Assembly (NCBI GenBank): GCA_937944295.1
Contig: CALDZL010000003.1
Span: 1-48,169 of the forward strand
DNA: 48,169 bases
DNA from: an uncultured Sphingorhabdus sp.
GTDB lineage: Bacteria > Pseudomonadota > Alphaproteobacteria > Sphingomonadales > Sphingomonadaceae
Direction: 5' to 3'
Position 1 is the first letter of the stretch, and each line of letters starts with the position of its first letter. Positions 1 to 8,194 of this stretch are shown here, piece by piece. The translations under genes and the position numbers were made by a program. The notes beneath the pieces were generated by a model that saw only the letters and a program-made list of their open reading frames with translations, had not been told where the DNA came from and did no database searches.

Positions 1-303
1 AGGCGATAGAAACCGCAATTTGTCAATGCCATAATTGACGCCCATTTTCACACCATCCATGGACAAAAGATCATTAGATTGCGCCATAAGATAGGGCAAT
101 AAAGACAGGGTTAGAAATCCATGCGCAATCGTGGTGCCAAAAGGTGTCATTTTGGCTTTCTCGGCGTCCAAATGAATGAATTGATGGTCGCCCGTAGCAT
201 CGGCAAATTGATTGATCCGATCTTGTTCAACAGCCACCCATTCGGATGTGCCAATCACTTCTCCGACTTTGGATAATAATTCTTCTGATGAAATACGCGG
301 CAT
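1..303 (-). CDS. MaoC-family (R)-hydratase, 3' part cut by window edge
   Basis: The reading frame begins MPRISSEELLSKVGEVIG and runs off the left edge after about 101 codons, so the C-terminal part is missing. The segment DQINQFADATGDHQFIH-like (seen as DRINQFADATGDHQFIHLD) followed by FGTTIAHGFLTLSLLP is the hot-dog-fold hydratase signature of MaoC proteins, with the D...H pair of the hydratase motif in the ATGDHQFIH stretch. Known members hydrate enoyl-CoA or enoyl-thioester substrates. The ATG at 303 is preceded by AAGGAG at good spacing. It lies alone on the minus strand, downstream of the MscS gene. The exact substrate cannot be told. Confidence 0.85.
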   Translation of the reverse strand, partial: MPRISSEELLSKVGEVIGTSEWVAVEQDRINQFADATGDHQFIHLDAEKAKMTPFGTTIAHGFLTLSLLPYLMAQSNDLLSMDGVKMGVNYGIDKLRFLSP

Positions 304-426
304 GAATCTCTCCTTTGTTAGTTTTAAACATAATGTGGCGTTAAATGTATCTTTGCACAAGTGTTTTGCTGATGTCGTTACGGATTTGGGACGCTTGGAT
401 AGTCGTAAAGCAATTTGATAGCATAT

Positions 427-460
427 TAGCCAACACGAATCGGTATTACTGTGTTGGCTA
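427..460 (-). terminator. Stem-loop after the MscS gene
   Basis: A perfect 10-bp inverted repeat (TAGCCAACAC / GTGTTGGCTA) with a 14-nt loop lies about 20 bp past the stop codon of the MscS gene and before the MaoC gene, both on the minus strand. There is no clean T-run, so its role as an intrinsic terminator is inferred from position and stem strength only. Confidence 0.45.
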
Positions 461-479
461 TTGTCAGATAAAACCGATA

Positions 480-1658
480 TTATTGGGCACCAGGCATTAC
501 CAATTTGCCATCGGGGCCGGCTGAAAATTGTGTATTGGTGGGATAAGCAAAATCAATGCCTTTGGCGTTGAACAATTCCAATATCTGCAAACCGATTTTA
601 TGACGTTCGTTAAATACCACTTCATAATCATCGCTTAATATATCATAATCGAGTTGAAAATTGAGCGAACTGTCAGCAAATTCGGTAAAACCACAGCGCA
701 AAAATTTATGCCCAGCATCGACAACCAATTTTTCGAGCATCTTGGGTATTTCGAGCGCAACATCTGGCGGTGTTTGATAGGTAACGCCGATGATATGGCG
801 GGTACGGCGTCTGTTAAGGCGCGCATAATTGGTGATCTCAGTATTGAGCAAATTAACATTGGAGACGATCTTTCTCTCGCCCATCACGCTGGTGAGGCGT
901 GTGGAGCGCATTCCAATTTTATCAACCGTTGCGATTGTATTGTCATATTCGATTGTGTCGCCGCGTTGGAATGGACGATCGAATATAATCGATATAGTGG
1001 CAAATAGATCGGCAAATATGCCCTGCGCAGCCAAACCAATGGCGATACCGCCAATACCGAAACCAGCCAAGAGTCCCGTTATATTTACACCCAAATTATC
1101 TAATATGACAATTGTGGCGATAGCAAAAACGGCGAAAGTGATGAACAATTGGATGATTGTCATGGCATTATTGATCATCTCGCTATCTTCATCTTCGCGG
1201 GCTGATCTGCGTTCAACAAGGCCGAATAATATCTGACGGACCCAAATGGCGATTTGAATAACGATAGCGACCAAGAATAGAAAATTGAGGGCAGAATGAA
1301 TTTGCGCGGGAGGGTTGCTAAAATGGTTGACCAATTCAACGGCAACCATAATCCGAAAAAATACCGTCATCTTGCCAATAGTACGACCAACAATAGATCT
1401 AAAATCAAGAATATACTCGGATTTTTTAGCAAATCTGCTGGCTCTTTTTTGCACCCAATTGAGCGATAAATATATGATAATTGCGGCAATAAGGGTAATC
1501 AGCATGATCGACCAATTCGCTGCAGCCCAGCTAATAAAGATATTCCAATATTGCTCCCAATTTTCAGGGAATTTTCCTGTAACGGATTGGATGTTAGAGC
1601 TATTGTCTGAATTTACAGCAGAAGCCAGAAGCGATGATGTCATGATGTTGAATAGCAT
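480..1658 (-). CDS. Small-conductance mechanosensitive channel, MscS family
   Basis: The protein (about 392 residues) has several N-terminal membrane segments, then the pore-lining helix of MscS channels, rich in Gly and Ala (LLAGFGIGGIAIGLAAQ), followed by the beta domain (FDRPFQRGDTIEY, GMRSTRLTSVMGERKIVSNVNLL) and a C-terminal alpha/beta part. MscS channels release solutes from the cytoplasm under hypo-osmotic stress. It is longer than E. coli MscS (286 residues) because of an extra N-terminal membrane region. The ATG at 1658 was chosen over a TTG two codons earlier; neither has a strong ribosome site. It appears monocistronic. Confidence 0.93.
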   Translation of the reverse strand: MLFNIMTSSLLASAVNSDNSSNIQSVTGKFPENWEQYWNIFISWAAANWSIMLITLIAAIIIYLSLNWVQKRASRFAKKSEYILDFRSIVGRTIGKMTVFFRIMVAVELVNHFSNPPAQIHSALNFLFLVAIVIQIAIWVRQILFGLVERRSAREDEDSEMINNAMTIIQLFITFAVFAIATIVILDNLGVNITGLLAGFGIGGIAIGLAAQGIFADLFATISIIFDRPFQRGDTIEYDNTIATVDKIGMRSTRLTSVMGERKIVSNVNLLNTEITNYARLNRRRTRHIIGVTYQTPPDVALEIPKMLEKLVVDAGHKFLRCGFTEFADSSLNFQLDYDILSDDYEVVFNERHKIGLQILELFNAKGIDFAYPTNTQFSAGPDGKLVMPGAQ

Positions 1659-1770
1659 GGCCAAGACTTAGGGCTTTAAATAAGATTTTCAACCTTATTA
1701 TCACGCTATATTGCTGTATATTATGCACAGCGACTGATAGGATATGATGTTCTTGAAGCGCATTGTTTGA

Positions 1771-2850
1771 CTATTTGACGGCTTTTGAGAATTTCATATT
1801 CATCCATCTTTGCGACGGTTTTTCGATGGTATGATAGAGTATTGAGGATAATATCAGCACCAATATGCAATAGAGTCCAACCAAATAGGGCGAGACGAAT
1901 AGTGGGTCTTCGACAAAAATTATTTTAAAGAAAATATAGAATATGAAATGAACCAAATAGGTGGCATAGCTAATTTCACCGAGATAATAAAAAACTCTGT
2001 TACCCAGAGGATTTTTCGGATTTTGTGCCAATAAGGCATTGCACAATAAAAATGCGGCAAAGCCAATAGGAATGGCGAATACCTCTTGTAATTGACCCAG
2101 TAATAATAATGCCAATGATATTAAAAATATTAGGGCGCTAGCAATAATGGCTATAGTAGGTGTTGTTTTCCATTTATTCCAAAGGGCGCATATTATCATG
2201 CCGATAGAAAATTCTATCAGACAACGTATCAGGCCCGTTTTTGCAATATCTTGGCCTAATTTATCATAGCCTAATATGTTAAAATAAAAGGCCAATAGAC
2301 CTGTAAGCAGAATGATAGCGGACATTAATGTAAGCGAGGAATAGCGATGAAATGCGATATAGGATGCTAAGAATGGGAAGATCAGATAGGCAAAAAGCTC
2401 TGTACTGATAGACCATGCGGGATGATTCCAGCTCAAAGCATCGGTAAAACCCCAATTTTGCATGAGTATGATATGGAGCGGTAATTCTATAATGGGATAG
2501 CCTGTGTGATCGGCCCTACCTGTCGCGGTTAATATGGCAACAAAGGAACAGCAAAGAAGCAATATGAATATGTGTAATGGCCATATTCGGGCAATGCGGC
2601 GAGCCATAAATTTTTTATAATAGGATAGTTTCAGACTTTGAAACCGATCCGCATAATTTAAGTACATGACAAAGCCCGAAAGGATAAAAAACAGATCGAC
2701 CGCAAGATAGCCTTTTGCAAAAAAATCGATTATATCGCTGGGCATATAGCCAGCCATACCCGTTCTAATATGATAGAAGAGCACCAGCCAAGCCGCCACA
2801 CCGCGCAGGCCCGTCAAGGCCCTTAAATCTTCTTTTATATTTTGGCTCAT
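1771..2850 (-). CDS. Acyltransferase 3 family membrane protein (OafA/YrhL-like)
   Basis: This 359-residue protein starts with the LTGLRGVAAWLVLFYHIRTG motif of acyltransferase-3 enzymes, including the conserved RG and the proposed catalytic His, followed by about ten hydrophobic helices (YLAVDLFFILSGFVM is typical). The family O-acylates extracellular sugars at the inner membrane. Its ATG overlaps the stop of the upstream O-glycosylation ligase gene as ATGA, so the two are probably translationally coupled and act on the same surface glycan. The acyl group and acceptor cannot be derived from sequence. Confidence 0.92.
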   Translation of the reverse strand: MSQNIKEDLRALTGLRGVAAWLVLFYHIRTGMAGYMPSDIIDFFAKGYLAVDLFFILSGFVMYLNYADRFQSLKLSYYKKFMARRIARIWPLHIFILLLCCSFVAILTATGRADHTGYPIIELPLHIILMQNWGFTDALSWNHPAWSISTELFAYLIFPFLASYIAFHRYSSLTLMSAIILLTGLLAFYFNILGYDKLGQDIAKTGLIRCLIEFSIGMIICALWNKWKTTPTIAIIASALIFLISLALLLLGQLQEVFAIPIGFAAFLLCNALLAQNPKNPLGNRVFYYLGEISYATYLVHFIFYIFFKIIFVEDPLFVSPYLVGLYCILVLILSSILYHTIEKPSQRWMNMKFSKAVK

Positions 2851-4274
2851 GCAGCTCTGTTCTTGACGTGTATCTCATCAAAACTCAATAATTTGTGAGA
2901 TGTAGCCTCTTTGTGGCTAATAGGTTTCCATGCGGCCTCTGCCCTTCGTCTCGCTAGATAAGTATCCAGCCCAATCTGTAGCGCGGTGAGCATATAAACA
3001 AAGGGTTGAAAGGCAATGCCAACAAAGAAAGAGCCAAATAAGAAAATAATTTGTGAGTTCCTGAGTGCTGATGCGAGTGGTCCTACCCATTCTTCATCAG
3101 GACGGTTTCGTTTTTTATAGAGCCTTCTAATGGATTGCATTCTCCACACCCCTCCTACATGGATGAATAACCACATTAATAGACCAGCATAGCCCTGTTC
3201 TCCAAGCATCTCAAAGTAACTACTGTGATAGGCACGTCCCTCTTCATCAACTTGAAATTCTCCTGCTCTGGGACCAGTGTCACCATTTTCGTCTTTTTCG
3301 TCTACTTCATATCGTATCTTATTTTGCCGATAGGCCTCAAACCCTCCGCCGAGTGGATTTTCTTCGGCATATTCAATGGTCCATTTCCAAACGGCTATAC
3401 GTGTTGAAGCCGATTGGTCGGCTTGATAATTTCTTATAGTATCCATACGGTCCAGAAAGGTTTGCGGCAGAAATGGTATGGCTGCGAGGATTAGTACGGG
3501 TCCTCCTATAAGAGGTAAAAATATATAACGTATATTGTATGTGATGAGCTTCAATAATAATAATACGGCCAATACGCTGGCACAAATAAGGCCAGTTCTG
3601 GCCTGTGTGCCGACAGGTATTAATAAACAAGCACATATCAGCGCTGTCGCATATAGATTAACGCGCCAATCACGCTTAAAAATTGTCCCATATTTGCGCA
3701 ACCATAAAATAAGGGGTATTATCATGATGGCAACGCAAGAGATTGTGCTGCTCTCAAACAGGCCGCTATTTTCATAAATTAATAAGACCAATTGCCCATA
3801 ACCAGAACCGCCACCCGCAGTTTTAATACCGCCAGTCACTACCAGCGTGGATACGGCAAGTACCAACAACATCGTTAATGCCTCGATACGCAGACGTGTT
3901 TTTAATACTAATGGCAAAAAGGCGGCAAACACCAATGCTTTCCAAACCCAACTCCATTTTTCTGCAGCGGCCCAAGGCTCATCTGCAACAGCAGTAGTGT
4001 AGCCGCAATAGATTAGGAGCAGGACAATTGTAAAATGGCGCAGTGTTATTCGAGTGTCAGTCTTATTATCATAAACCATGTAACCTGCTAGCGCGCACCC
4101 AAACATCATCAGAGATATGGGAATAGAATTGAGCATGAAATAGCTGAGACGTTGGGGCGCAACTATATCTATATAGGCATAGATCAGCGTGTATAAAAAG
4201 GGTCGTTTGAACGCTAATAATGCTATAAGCCCAAGGTAACAGACAAAAATCAGATCACGCACGGGCATTCTCAT
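2847..4274 (-). CDS. Putative O-glycosylation ligase, exosortase A (XrtA) type
   Basis: A 475-residue polytopic membrane protein whose N-terminus (VRDLIFVCYLGLIALLAFKRPFLYTLIYAY then DIVAPQRLSY) matches the XrtA-associated Wzy/WaaL-like ligase subgroup as I know it. The central RTGL and the large periplasmic loop with NPLGGGFEAYR and AYHSSYFEMLGEQGYAG resemble the O-antigen ligase domain. These enzymes are thought to polymerise or attach glycans in exosortase-linked polysaccharide systems. It overlaps the small upstream gene by 20 bp and the downstream acyltransferase by 4 bp, so all three likely form one operon. Two ATGs two codons apart could serve as start; the first is used. Confidence 0.85.
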   Translation of the reverse strand: MRMPVRDLIFVCYLGLIALLAFKRPFLYTLIYAYIDIVAPQRLSYFMLNSIPISLMMFGCALAGYMVYDNKTDTRITLRHFTIVLLLIYCGYTTAVADEPWAAAEKWSWVWKALVFAAFLPLVLKTRLRIEALTMLLVLAVSTLVVTGGIKTAGGGSGYGQLVLLIYENSGLFESSTISCVAIMIIPLILWLRKYGTIFKRDWRVNLYATALICACLLIPVGTQARTGLICASVLAVLLLLKLITYNIRYIFLPLIGGPVLILAAIPFLPQTFLDRMDTIRNYQADQSASTRIAVWKWTIEYAEENPLGGGFEAYRQNKIRYEVDEKDENGDTGPRAGEFQVDEEGRAYHSSYFEMLGEQGYAGLLMWLFIHVGGVWRMQSIRRLYKKRNRPDEEWVGPLASALRNSQIIFLFGSFFVGIAFQPFVYMLTALQIGLDTYLARRRAEAAWKPISHKEATSHKLLSFDEIHVKNRAA

Positions 4275-4497
4275 TATTATTATTCATATATTTTTTTCGG
4301 CCCATGGGATTATCGGCTACTTGGCTATTCATATTTTTATGTTTTTTGATTGAAGCTGTTGGCCTAGCTGAAAATTTTTCATTATCTGGGTCGGGTTTGT
4401 GCGGTTCTTCAAAATCCAAATCATCGCGCTCTAGCAGAAGATAGAACATGATAGCGATTAATACATGGCTAAGTAAAATAGAAAAATTATCAATCAT
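4255..4497 (-). CDS. Small membrane protein, first gene of glycan operon, unknown
   Basis: An 80-residue protein with one hydrophobic segment near the N-terminus (FSILLSHVLIAIMFYLLL) and a charged, Asn-rich tail ending NNNNENARA. No family was recognised. It is supported by a clear AAGGAG eight bases before its ATG and by its 20-bp overlap with the ligase gene, whose own ribosome site is weak, so translation of this gene may help translation of the next. Its place at the head of an XrtA-type glycan operon suggests an accessory role at the inner membrane, which is only inference. Confidence 0.65.
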   Translation of the reverse strand: MIDNFSILLSHVLIAIMFYLLLERDDLDFEEPHKPDPDNEKFSARPTASIKKHKNMNSQVADNPMGRKKYMNNNNENARA

Positions 4498-4655
4498 ACA
4501 TATGCTCCTTATCTGATATTATGAATCACGTCTATTTTTGAATATTAACATATTCCTACTAAAAACACATGATGATATTTCAAAGCTTGTAAGTATTAGA
4601 CTCTTAACCTAGTTGAGTTGACTTTGCGTTAATATTTTTATGGTTAATAGTGATA

Positions 4656-5870
4656 ATGAGTGATATTTTACATGTTTTAGACCATAGCCTACCTCTGCAT
4701 AGTGGCTATACTTTCAGAACGCGTGCCATTATGAAGGCACAAGCAAATGCAGGCTGGAAAGTCTCGGGCATAACGGGTGTTCGCCAGTATCAAAATGGAC
4801 AAAAATTGTCGGATGTAGAGCAAATAGCCGAAGGGTTACATTTTCATCGTACCATGGCAGAAGCAAGTGGCCCATTTTTGTGGCGCGAATGGAATGAGGT
4901 CCAGGCACTAAGAGCAGCAATTATTGCAACCTATAAAAAATCGCCCTTTAAAATTATCCATGCGCATTCACCTGCGCTTAATGGCCTAGCTGCCGCGCAA
5001 GCCGCTGCAAAACTCAACTTACCATTTTTATACGAAATCAGGGCCTTTTGGGAAGATGCCGCTGTTGGAAATAGCACAGGTGTAGAGGATAGTCTTAAGT
5101 ATAAATTGACCCGTGCTTTAGAAAATTATGTAATAAATAAAGCAGATCATGTTGCAGTAATTTGTCAGGGATTGAAAAATGACTTGATCCAGCGCGGCTT
5201 TGCTGAGGATAAGATTACAATATCTCCCAATGGGGTAGATATGGGAGTCTTTGGAAAACCTAAGCCTCGTGATAAATTATTACATGAAAAATTAAACCTT
5301 CAGGGCAAAGATGTTTTGGGCTTTATCGGAAGTTTTTATGATTATGAAGGATTGGATGATTTAATCACAGCCATGCCATTGCTGCGTGATAAAGGCAGCG
5401 ATACGGCACTTATCTTGGTTGGCGGCGGACCAATGGAAGAGCAGTTGAGGGCGCAGGCATCGGCATCCAGAGCAGCAGAGCATATCCACTTTTTAGGGCG
5501 TGTTCCACATGAGGAAGTGGAAAAATATTACTCGCTTATCGATATTTTGGCCTATCCACGTAAAAATATGCGATTAACTGATTTGGTGACGCCTCTAAAA
5601 CCACTAGAAGCAATGGCACAGAGCAAATTGGTAGTGGCCTCGAATGTAGGAGGGCATAAAGAGTTGATAGAAGATGGGATAACAGGGTCTTTATTCGCCG
5701 CCGATGATCCTCAAGCTATTGCAAATGCTTGTTTCAAACTTCTATCGAATAAGAATGAATGGTCCAAAAGACGAAAAATAGCGAAGCAATATGTTGAAAA
5801 ACAAAGGAATTGGGAAATAAATATACGTTGTTACGATCCTGTTTACCATTTCTTGCTACATGAAGTCTAA
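4656..5870 (+). CDS. XrtA/PEP-CTERM-system family 4 glycosyltransferase
   Basis: The N-terminus ILHVLDHSLPLHSGYTFRTRAI is the hallmark of the exosortase A-associated glycosyltransferase subfamily (TIGR04063-type, from memory). The rest is a GT-B fold: acceptor domain with IIHAHSPALNGLAA, NGVDMGVF linker, then the donor domain with LILVGGGP and TPLKPLEAMAQSKLVVASNVGGHKELIEDG, carrying the E-x7-E nucleotide-sugar motif region. It would transfer a sugar to a lipid-linked or surface glycan on the cytoplasmic face. ATG 4656 is preferred over GTG 4650; neither has a strong Shine-Dalgarno site. It is divergent from the ligase/acyltransferase operon, with a shared 158-bp promoter region. Confidence 0.9.
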   Translation: MSDILHVLDHSLPLHSGYTFRTRAIMKAQANAGWKVSGITGVRQYQNGQKLSDVEQIAEGLHFHRTMAEASGPFLWREWNEVQALRAAIIATYKKSPFKIIHAHSPALNGLAAAQAAAKLNLPFLYEIRAFWEDAAVGNSTGVEDSLKYKLTRALENYVINKADHVAVICQGLKNDLIQRGFAEDKITISPNGVDMGVFGKPKPRDKLLHEKLNLQGKDVLGFIGSFYDYEGLDDLITAMPLLRDKGSDTALILVGGGPMEEQLRAQASASRAAEHIHFLGRVPHEEVEKYYSLIDILAYPRKNMRLTDLVTPLKPLEAMAQSKLVVASNVGGHKELIEDGITGSLFAADDPQAIANACFKLLSNKNEWSKRRKIAKQYVEKQRNWEINIRCYDPVYHFLLHEV

Positions 5871-5916
5871 TTAGGTTAGGATTACTGGACCTTTTTAAGC
5901 GATAACGGAGCATTAA

Positions 5917-7464
5917 ATGGGAATTACCACTCAATTAAAAGGGAATAGGGCCAAGTCTATTGGCGTTTTTCTTGCTTCAATCAGCAATAAGATGGCATTC
6001 ATTATTGCCATTGGCGGAGGTTTAATAACCGCCTTATTTACAATGTTAATTCCAATTTCAGTCCTAGAAACTCTCACAGGTGCTTCTGGTTTGTCGGAGA
6101 TTATACCAGCTACAGCTGCTCCACTAGGAAGCAGTGCCAAGACTTTATTTGTAATTTTGACGGCAATTTTGGCATCGTCAATAGTGCTTGTTTTGCTTTT
6201 AACCCTGCGCAGAGAACCTGAGGAAGATTCTATATATGCCGATGATGATTATATCAAGGAAATGGCCAAAGAGCGCAATAGAATGGCTTTGGCTAGAGAT
6301 AATTTAGAACTAGCAGAGAGAAATAATCACCATAATGAAGCTAAACCTCAAAATCATCACTCTAACCATAATCCAAATTATGATTTAGATGAAAAGCGTA
6401 ATTCATCGCAAAAGCGAGATTTTGCTGATATTGCTGGTGGTGCCATAACCAATGGCTCCAAGGGACTGATGGCATTTAGTACATTAATTAAATCTAAAAT
6501 TAACGCATTACCATTTATGGGCGGTGATGATAGCATAAGAAGTTTTGATGATTTACCGAAATTGCGAGGGGCGGACAAACATCCCGATGCTCCTGCAAGA
6601 CGCCCTTTATCGGCAAATGAAGATTTGGGTGAGAGTATATTGGATAGAGGTTGGGATAAAAAAAATACGCCCCAAAATGCCCCAGACAGTAAATTATCAA
6701 ACAATGACCAATCATTGCATCAAAAGATGGTGCATCAAGATATTCATGCCGATAATATGCCTGAATATAATGCACAATATGAAAATCAGGTTGAATACAG
6801 AGAAGAAGTTAAAATTCCAGATGATATACATCTTCAACCGCTCCATGTAGAAAGAGGATTAGATCAAGGTCGAGATTATACAGAGGCTCATAAAGTTCAG
6901 GAAAGTCCTGTTTCTATTGGTTTAAATAATAAGTACAATGTCGATGGCGATGAGAATATTGAACATGTGGTAGCAGATGTGCCTGCAGATAGTATAAATG
7001 ATGATCCCTATGAATTGCCTACTATTGACAATTTAATGGACCGTCTTGAAACTTTAGTAGAGCGACGCGCTGAGAGAGTACAGGCGAGAGACACCAATGA
7101 AGCTAGAGAGAATCAGGAAGAACCCTCAGAAATAATAAAAGAAGAACCCTCAGAAATAATAAAAATGGAGCAAGCTGCGAAAAAAGAAAGTCAATTAGAT
7201 GATTATGCAGATGTAATTGATGATGTTGCTATCAAACGTGCTGAAAAACTTGCCGTTGAAAAGAAGCAAGCCATTCCTAGTAAAGATATAATAAATAAGG
7301 TTGAACAGTCAAAAGTGACGTTGGTTTCTGATGAAGTTTCTGAGACAGCAAATAAATCCGATAATGACGATACTATAGTCACCAAAAGTCAAAAGGCTGA
7401 TATGGATAATGCGCTAAAATCTGCTCTGGAGACTTTGCATAAGATGACAGAACGTAGCGCCTAG
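5917..7464 (+). CDS. Unknown protein: N-terminal membrane hairpin, long acidic disordered tail
   Basis: A 515-residue protein that I do not recognise. Two hydrophobic segments (about residues 24-50 and 70-95) are joined by a short loop, and everything after about residue 105 is highly charged and low in hydrophobics, rich in Asp, Glu, Asn, Lys and His, with little sign of a folded domain. A segment near residues 375-440 (LMDRLETLVERRAERVQARD) looks helical or coiled. An 8-residue unit EEPSEIIK is tandemly duplicated. The ATG has GGAG seven bases upstream. It follows the XrtA-type glycosyltransferase by 46 bp on the same strand, so the two may be co-transcribed. A scaffold role is only a guess. 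Confidence 0.8.
   Translation: MGITTQLKGNRAKSIGVFLASISNKMAFIIAIGGGLITALFTMLIPISVLETLTGASGLSEIIPATAAPLGSSAKTLFVILTAILASSIVLVLLLTLRREPEEDSIYADDDYIKEMAKERNRMALARDNLELAERNNHHNEAKPQNHHSNHNPNYDLDEKRNSSQKRDFADIAGGAITNGSKGLMAFSTLIKSKINALPFMGGDDSIRSFDDLPKLRGADKHPDAPARRPLSANEDLGESILDRGWDKKNTPQNAPDSKLSNNDQSLHQKMVHQDIHADNMPEYNAQYENQVEYREEVKIPDDIHLQPLHVERGLDQGRDYTEAHKVQESPVSIGLNNKYNVDGDENIEHVVADVPADSINDDPYELPTIDNLMDRLETLVERRAERVQARDTNEARENQEEPSEIIKEEPSEIIKMEQAAKKESQLDDYADVIDDVAIKRAEKLAVEKKQAIPSKDIINKVEQSKVTLVSDEVSETANKSDNDDTIVTKSQKADMDNALKSALETLHKMTERSA
7117..7164 (+). repeat. Perfect 24-bp tandem duplication inside the 515-residue gene
   Basis: Two identical 24-bp units abut exactly (7117-7140 and 7141-7164), each encoding EEPSEIIK. 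The identity at the nucleotide level points to a recent slippage duplication in a disordered region that tolerates length change. Confidence 0.95.
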
Positions 7465-7486
7465 ATTATCGTATGTATAATCTTTA

Positions 7487-7882
7487 TCATTCCTCAGCTA
7501 TTGTGATGGTTTCTATTCCTATATCAATATAGGTTGAACATATATCTATATTTTTCAATTCAATAGCAGCTACAAAAGATTTTCTCATGATAAATTCATG
7601 ATCTTGTAAGACTTGATTGATAGCAATATGGTTTAACTTTTTTTGTGTAAAATCAATCGGTTCACAGCTAGATAATCTGAAAATATACCTATGAGATTGG
7701 CCCTCATAGGTAGAGCTATGCCATGCTTTACTGGCCCATTTTTTTCTTTCAATCTTTATTTTTTCTGGCTTTACCGCATTTGATTCAGGAAAATTATTGA
7801 CAATATTCTCCCTGATTACCTCTATGAGTTGTATAGAGAGGCTATTATCCTTTGTGAAATTATGGCGTATTTCAGTCATCAT
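7487..7882 (-). CDS. Hypothetical protein, second gene of a two-gene operon
   Basis: A 131-residue soluble protein with no recognised domain. Its ATG overlaps the TGA of the upstream 63-residue gene as ATGA, which strongly suggests translational coupling and a shared function. The composition is mixed, with many Ile, Lys and Ser and no membrane segment or signal peptide. It ends 22 bp from the convergent 515-residue gene. The reading frame is long for this AT-rich sequence and is supported mainly by the coupling to the upstream gene. Confidence 0.6.
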   Translation of the reverse strand: MMTEIRHNFTKDNSLSIQLIEVIRENIVNNFPESNAVKPEKIKIERKKWASKAWHSSTYEGQSHRYIFRLSSCEPIDFTQKKLNHIAINQVLQDHEFIMRKSFVAAIELKNIDICSTYIDIGIETITIAEE

Positions 7883-8070
7883 AAATGCCCTTCAGCTTGG
7901 CCATAACTCTTAATATATTGTGTTATTTTTTTCTGCATCGGCTTGCGAACTTCACGGCCCATACGCATGTCAAGTACGAGACGCGGGTCGCTCGCAACAA
8001 TGCGTCCAAATTTGGTGGGAGCAATATCATTCTCACGCAGAAATTTCTCAACAACCCTCAGCATATGCAT
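7879..8070 (-). CDS. Small conserved-looking basic protein, possible HTH
   Basis: A 63-residue protein with the pattern LRVVEKFLRENDIAPTKFGR then ASDPRLVLDMRMGREVRKPM, which reads like a compact helix-turn-helix of the lambda-repressor type: recognition-like PTKFGRIVASDP, followed by a stretch that in XRE proteins sets the specificity. I recall similar short proteins in sphingomonads but cannot name a family. It has GAGGAG upstream of the start. It is divergent from the S24 repressor gene, and their shared 124-bp gap holds the twin operators, so it may be under the repressor's control. Confidence 0.7.
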   Translation of the reverse strand: MHMLRVVEKFLRENDIAPTKFGRIVASDPRLVLDMRMGREVRKPMQKKITQYIKSYGQAEGHL

Positions 8071-8144
8071 ATTTATCTCCTCTTTATCATGGTGTGATCA
8101 TTAGAATTATCGAATCAATGTGAACAAAGTAAGAACATAGATGA

Positions 8145-8158
8145 TAGGTAAAATCCTA
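8145..8158. promoter_or_regulatory. Candidate S24 repressor operator, copy 1
   Basis: TAGGTAAAATCCTA is a 14-bp near-palindrome (TAGG / CCTA ends, AAAA centre). It lies 20 bp, two helical turns, from a second almost identical site and within the gap between the S24 repressor gene and the divergent 63-residue gene. Confidence 0.6.
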
Positions 8159-8164
8159 CTTGTC

Positions 8165-8178
8165 TAGGAAAAATCCTA
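8165..8178. promoter_or_regulatory. Candidate S24 repressor operator, copy 2
   Basis: TAGGAAAAATCCTA has perfect 5-bp arms (TAGGA / TCCTA) around AAAA and ends 16 bp before the ATG of the S24 repressor. Its place between promoter and start codon suits negative autoregulation. Confidence 0.65.
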
Positions 8179-8194
8179 TTGCTATAGAGATTTT

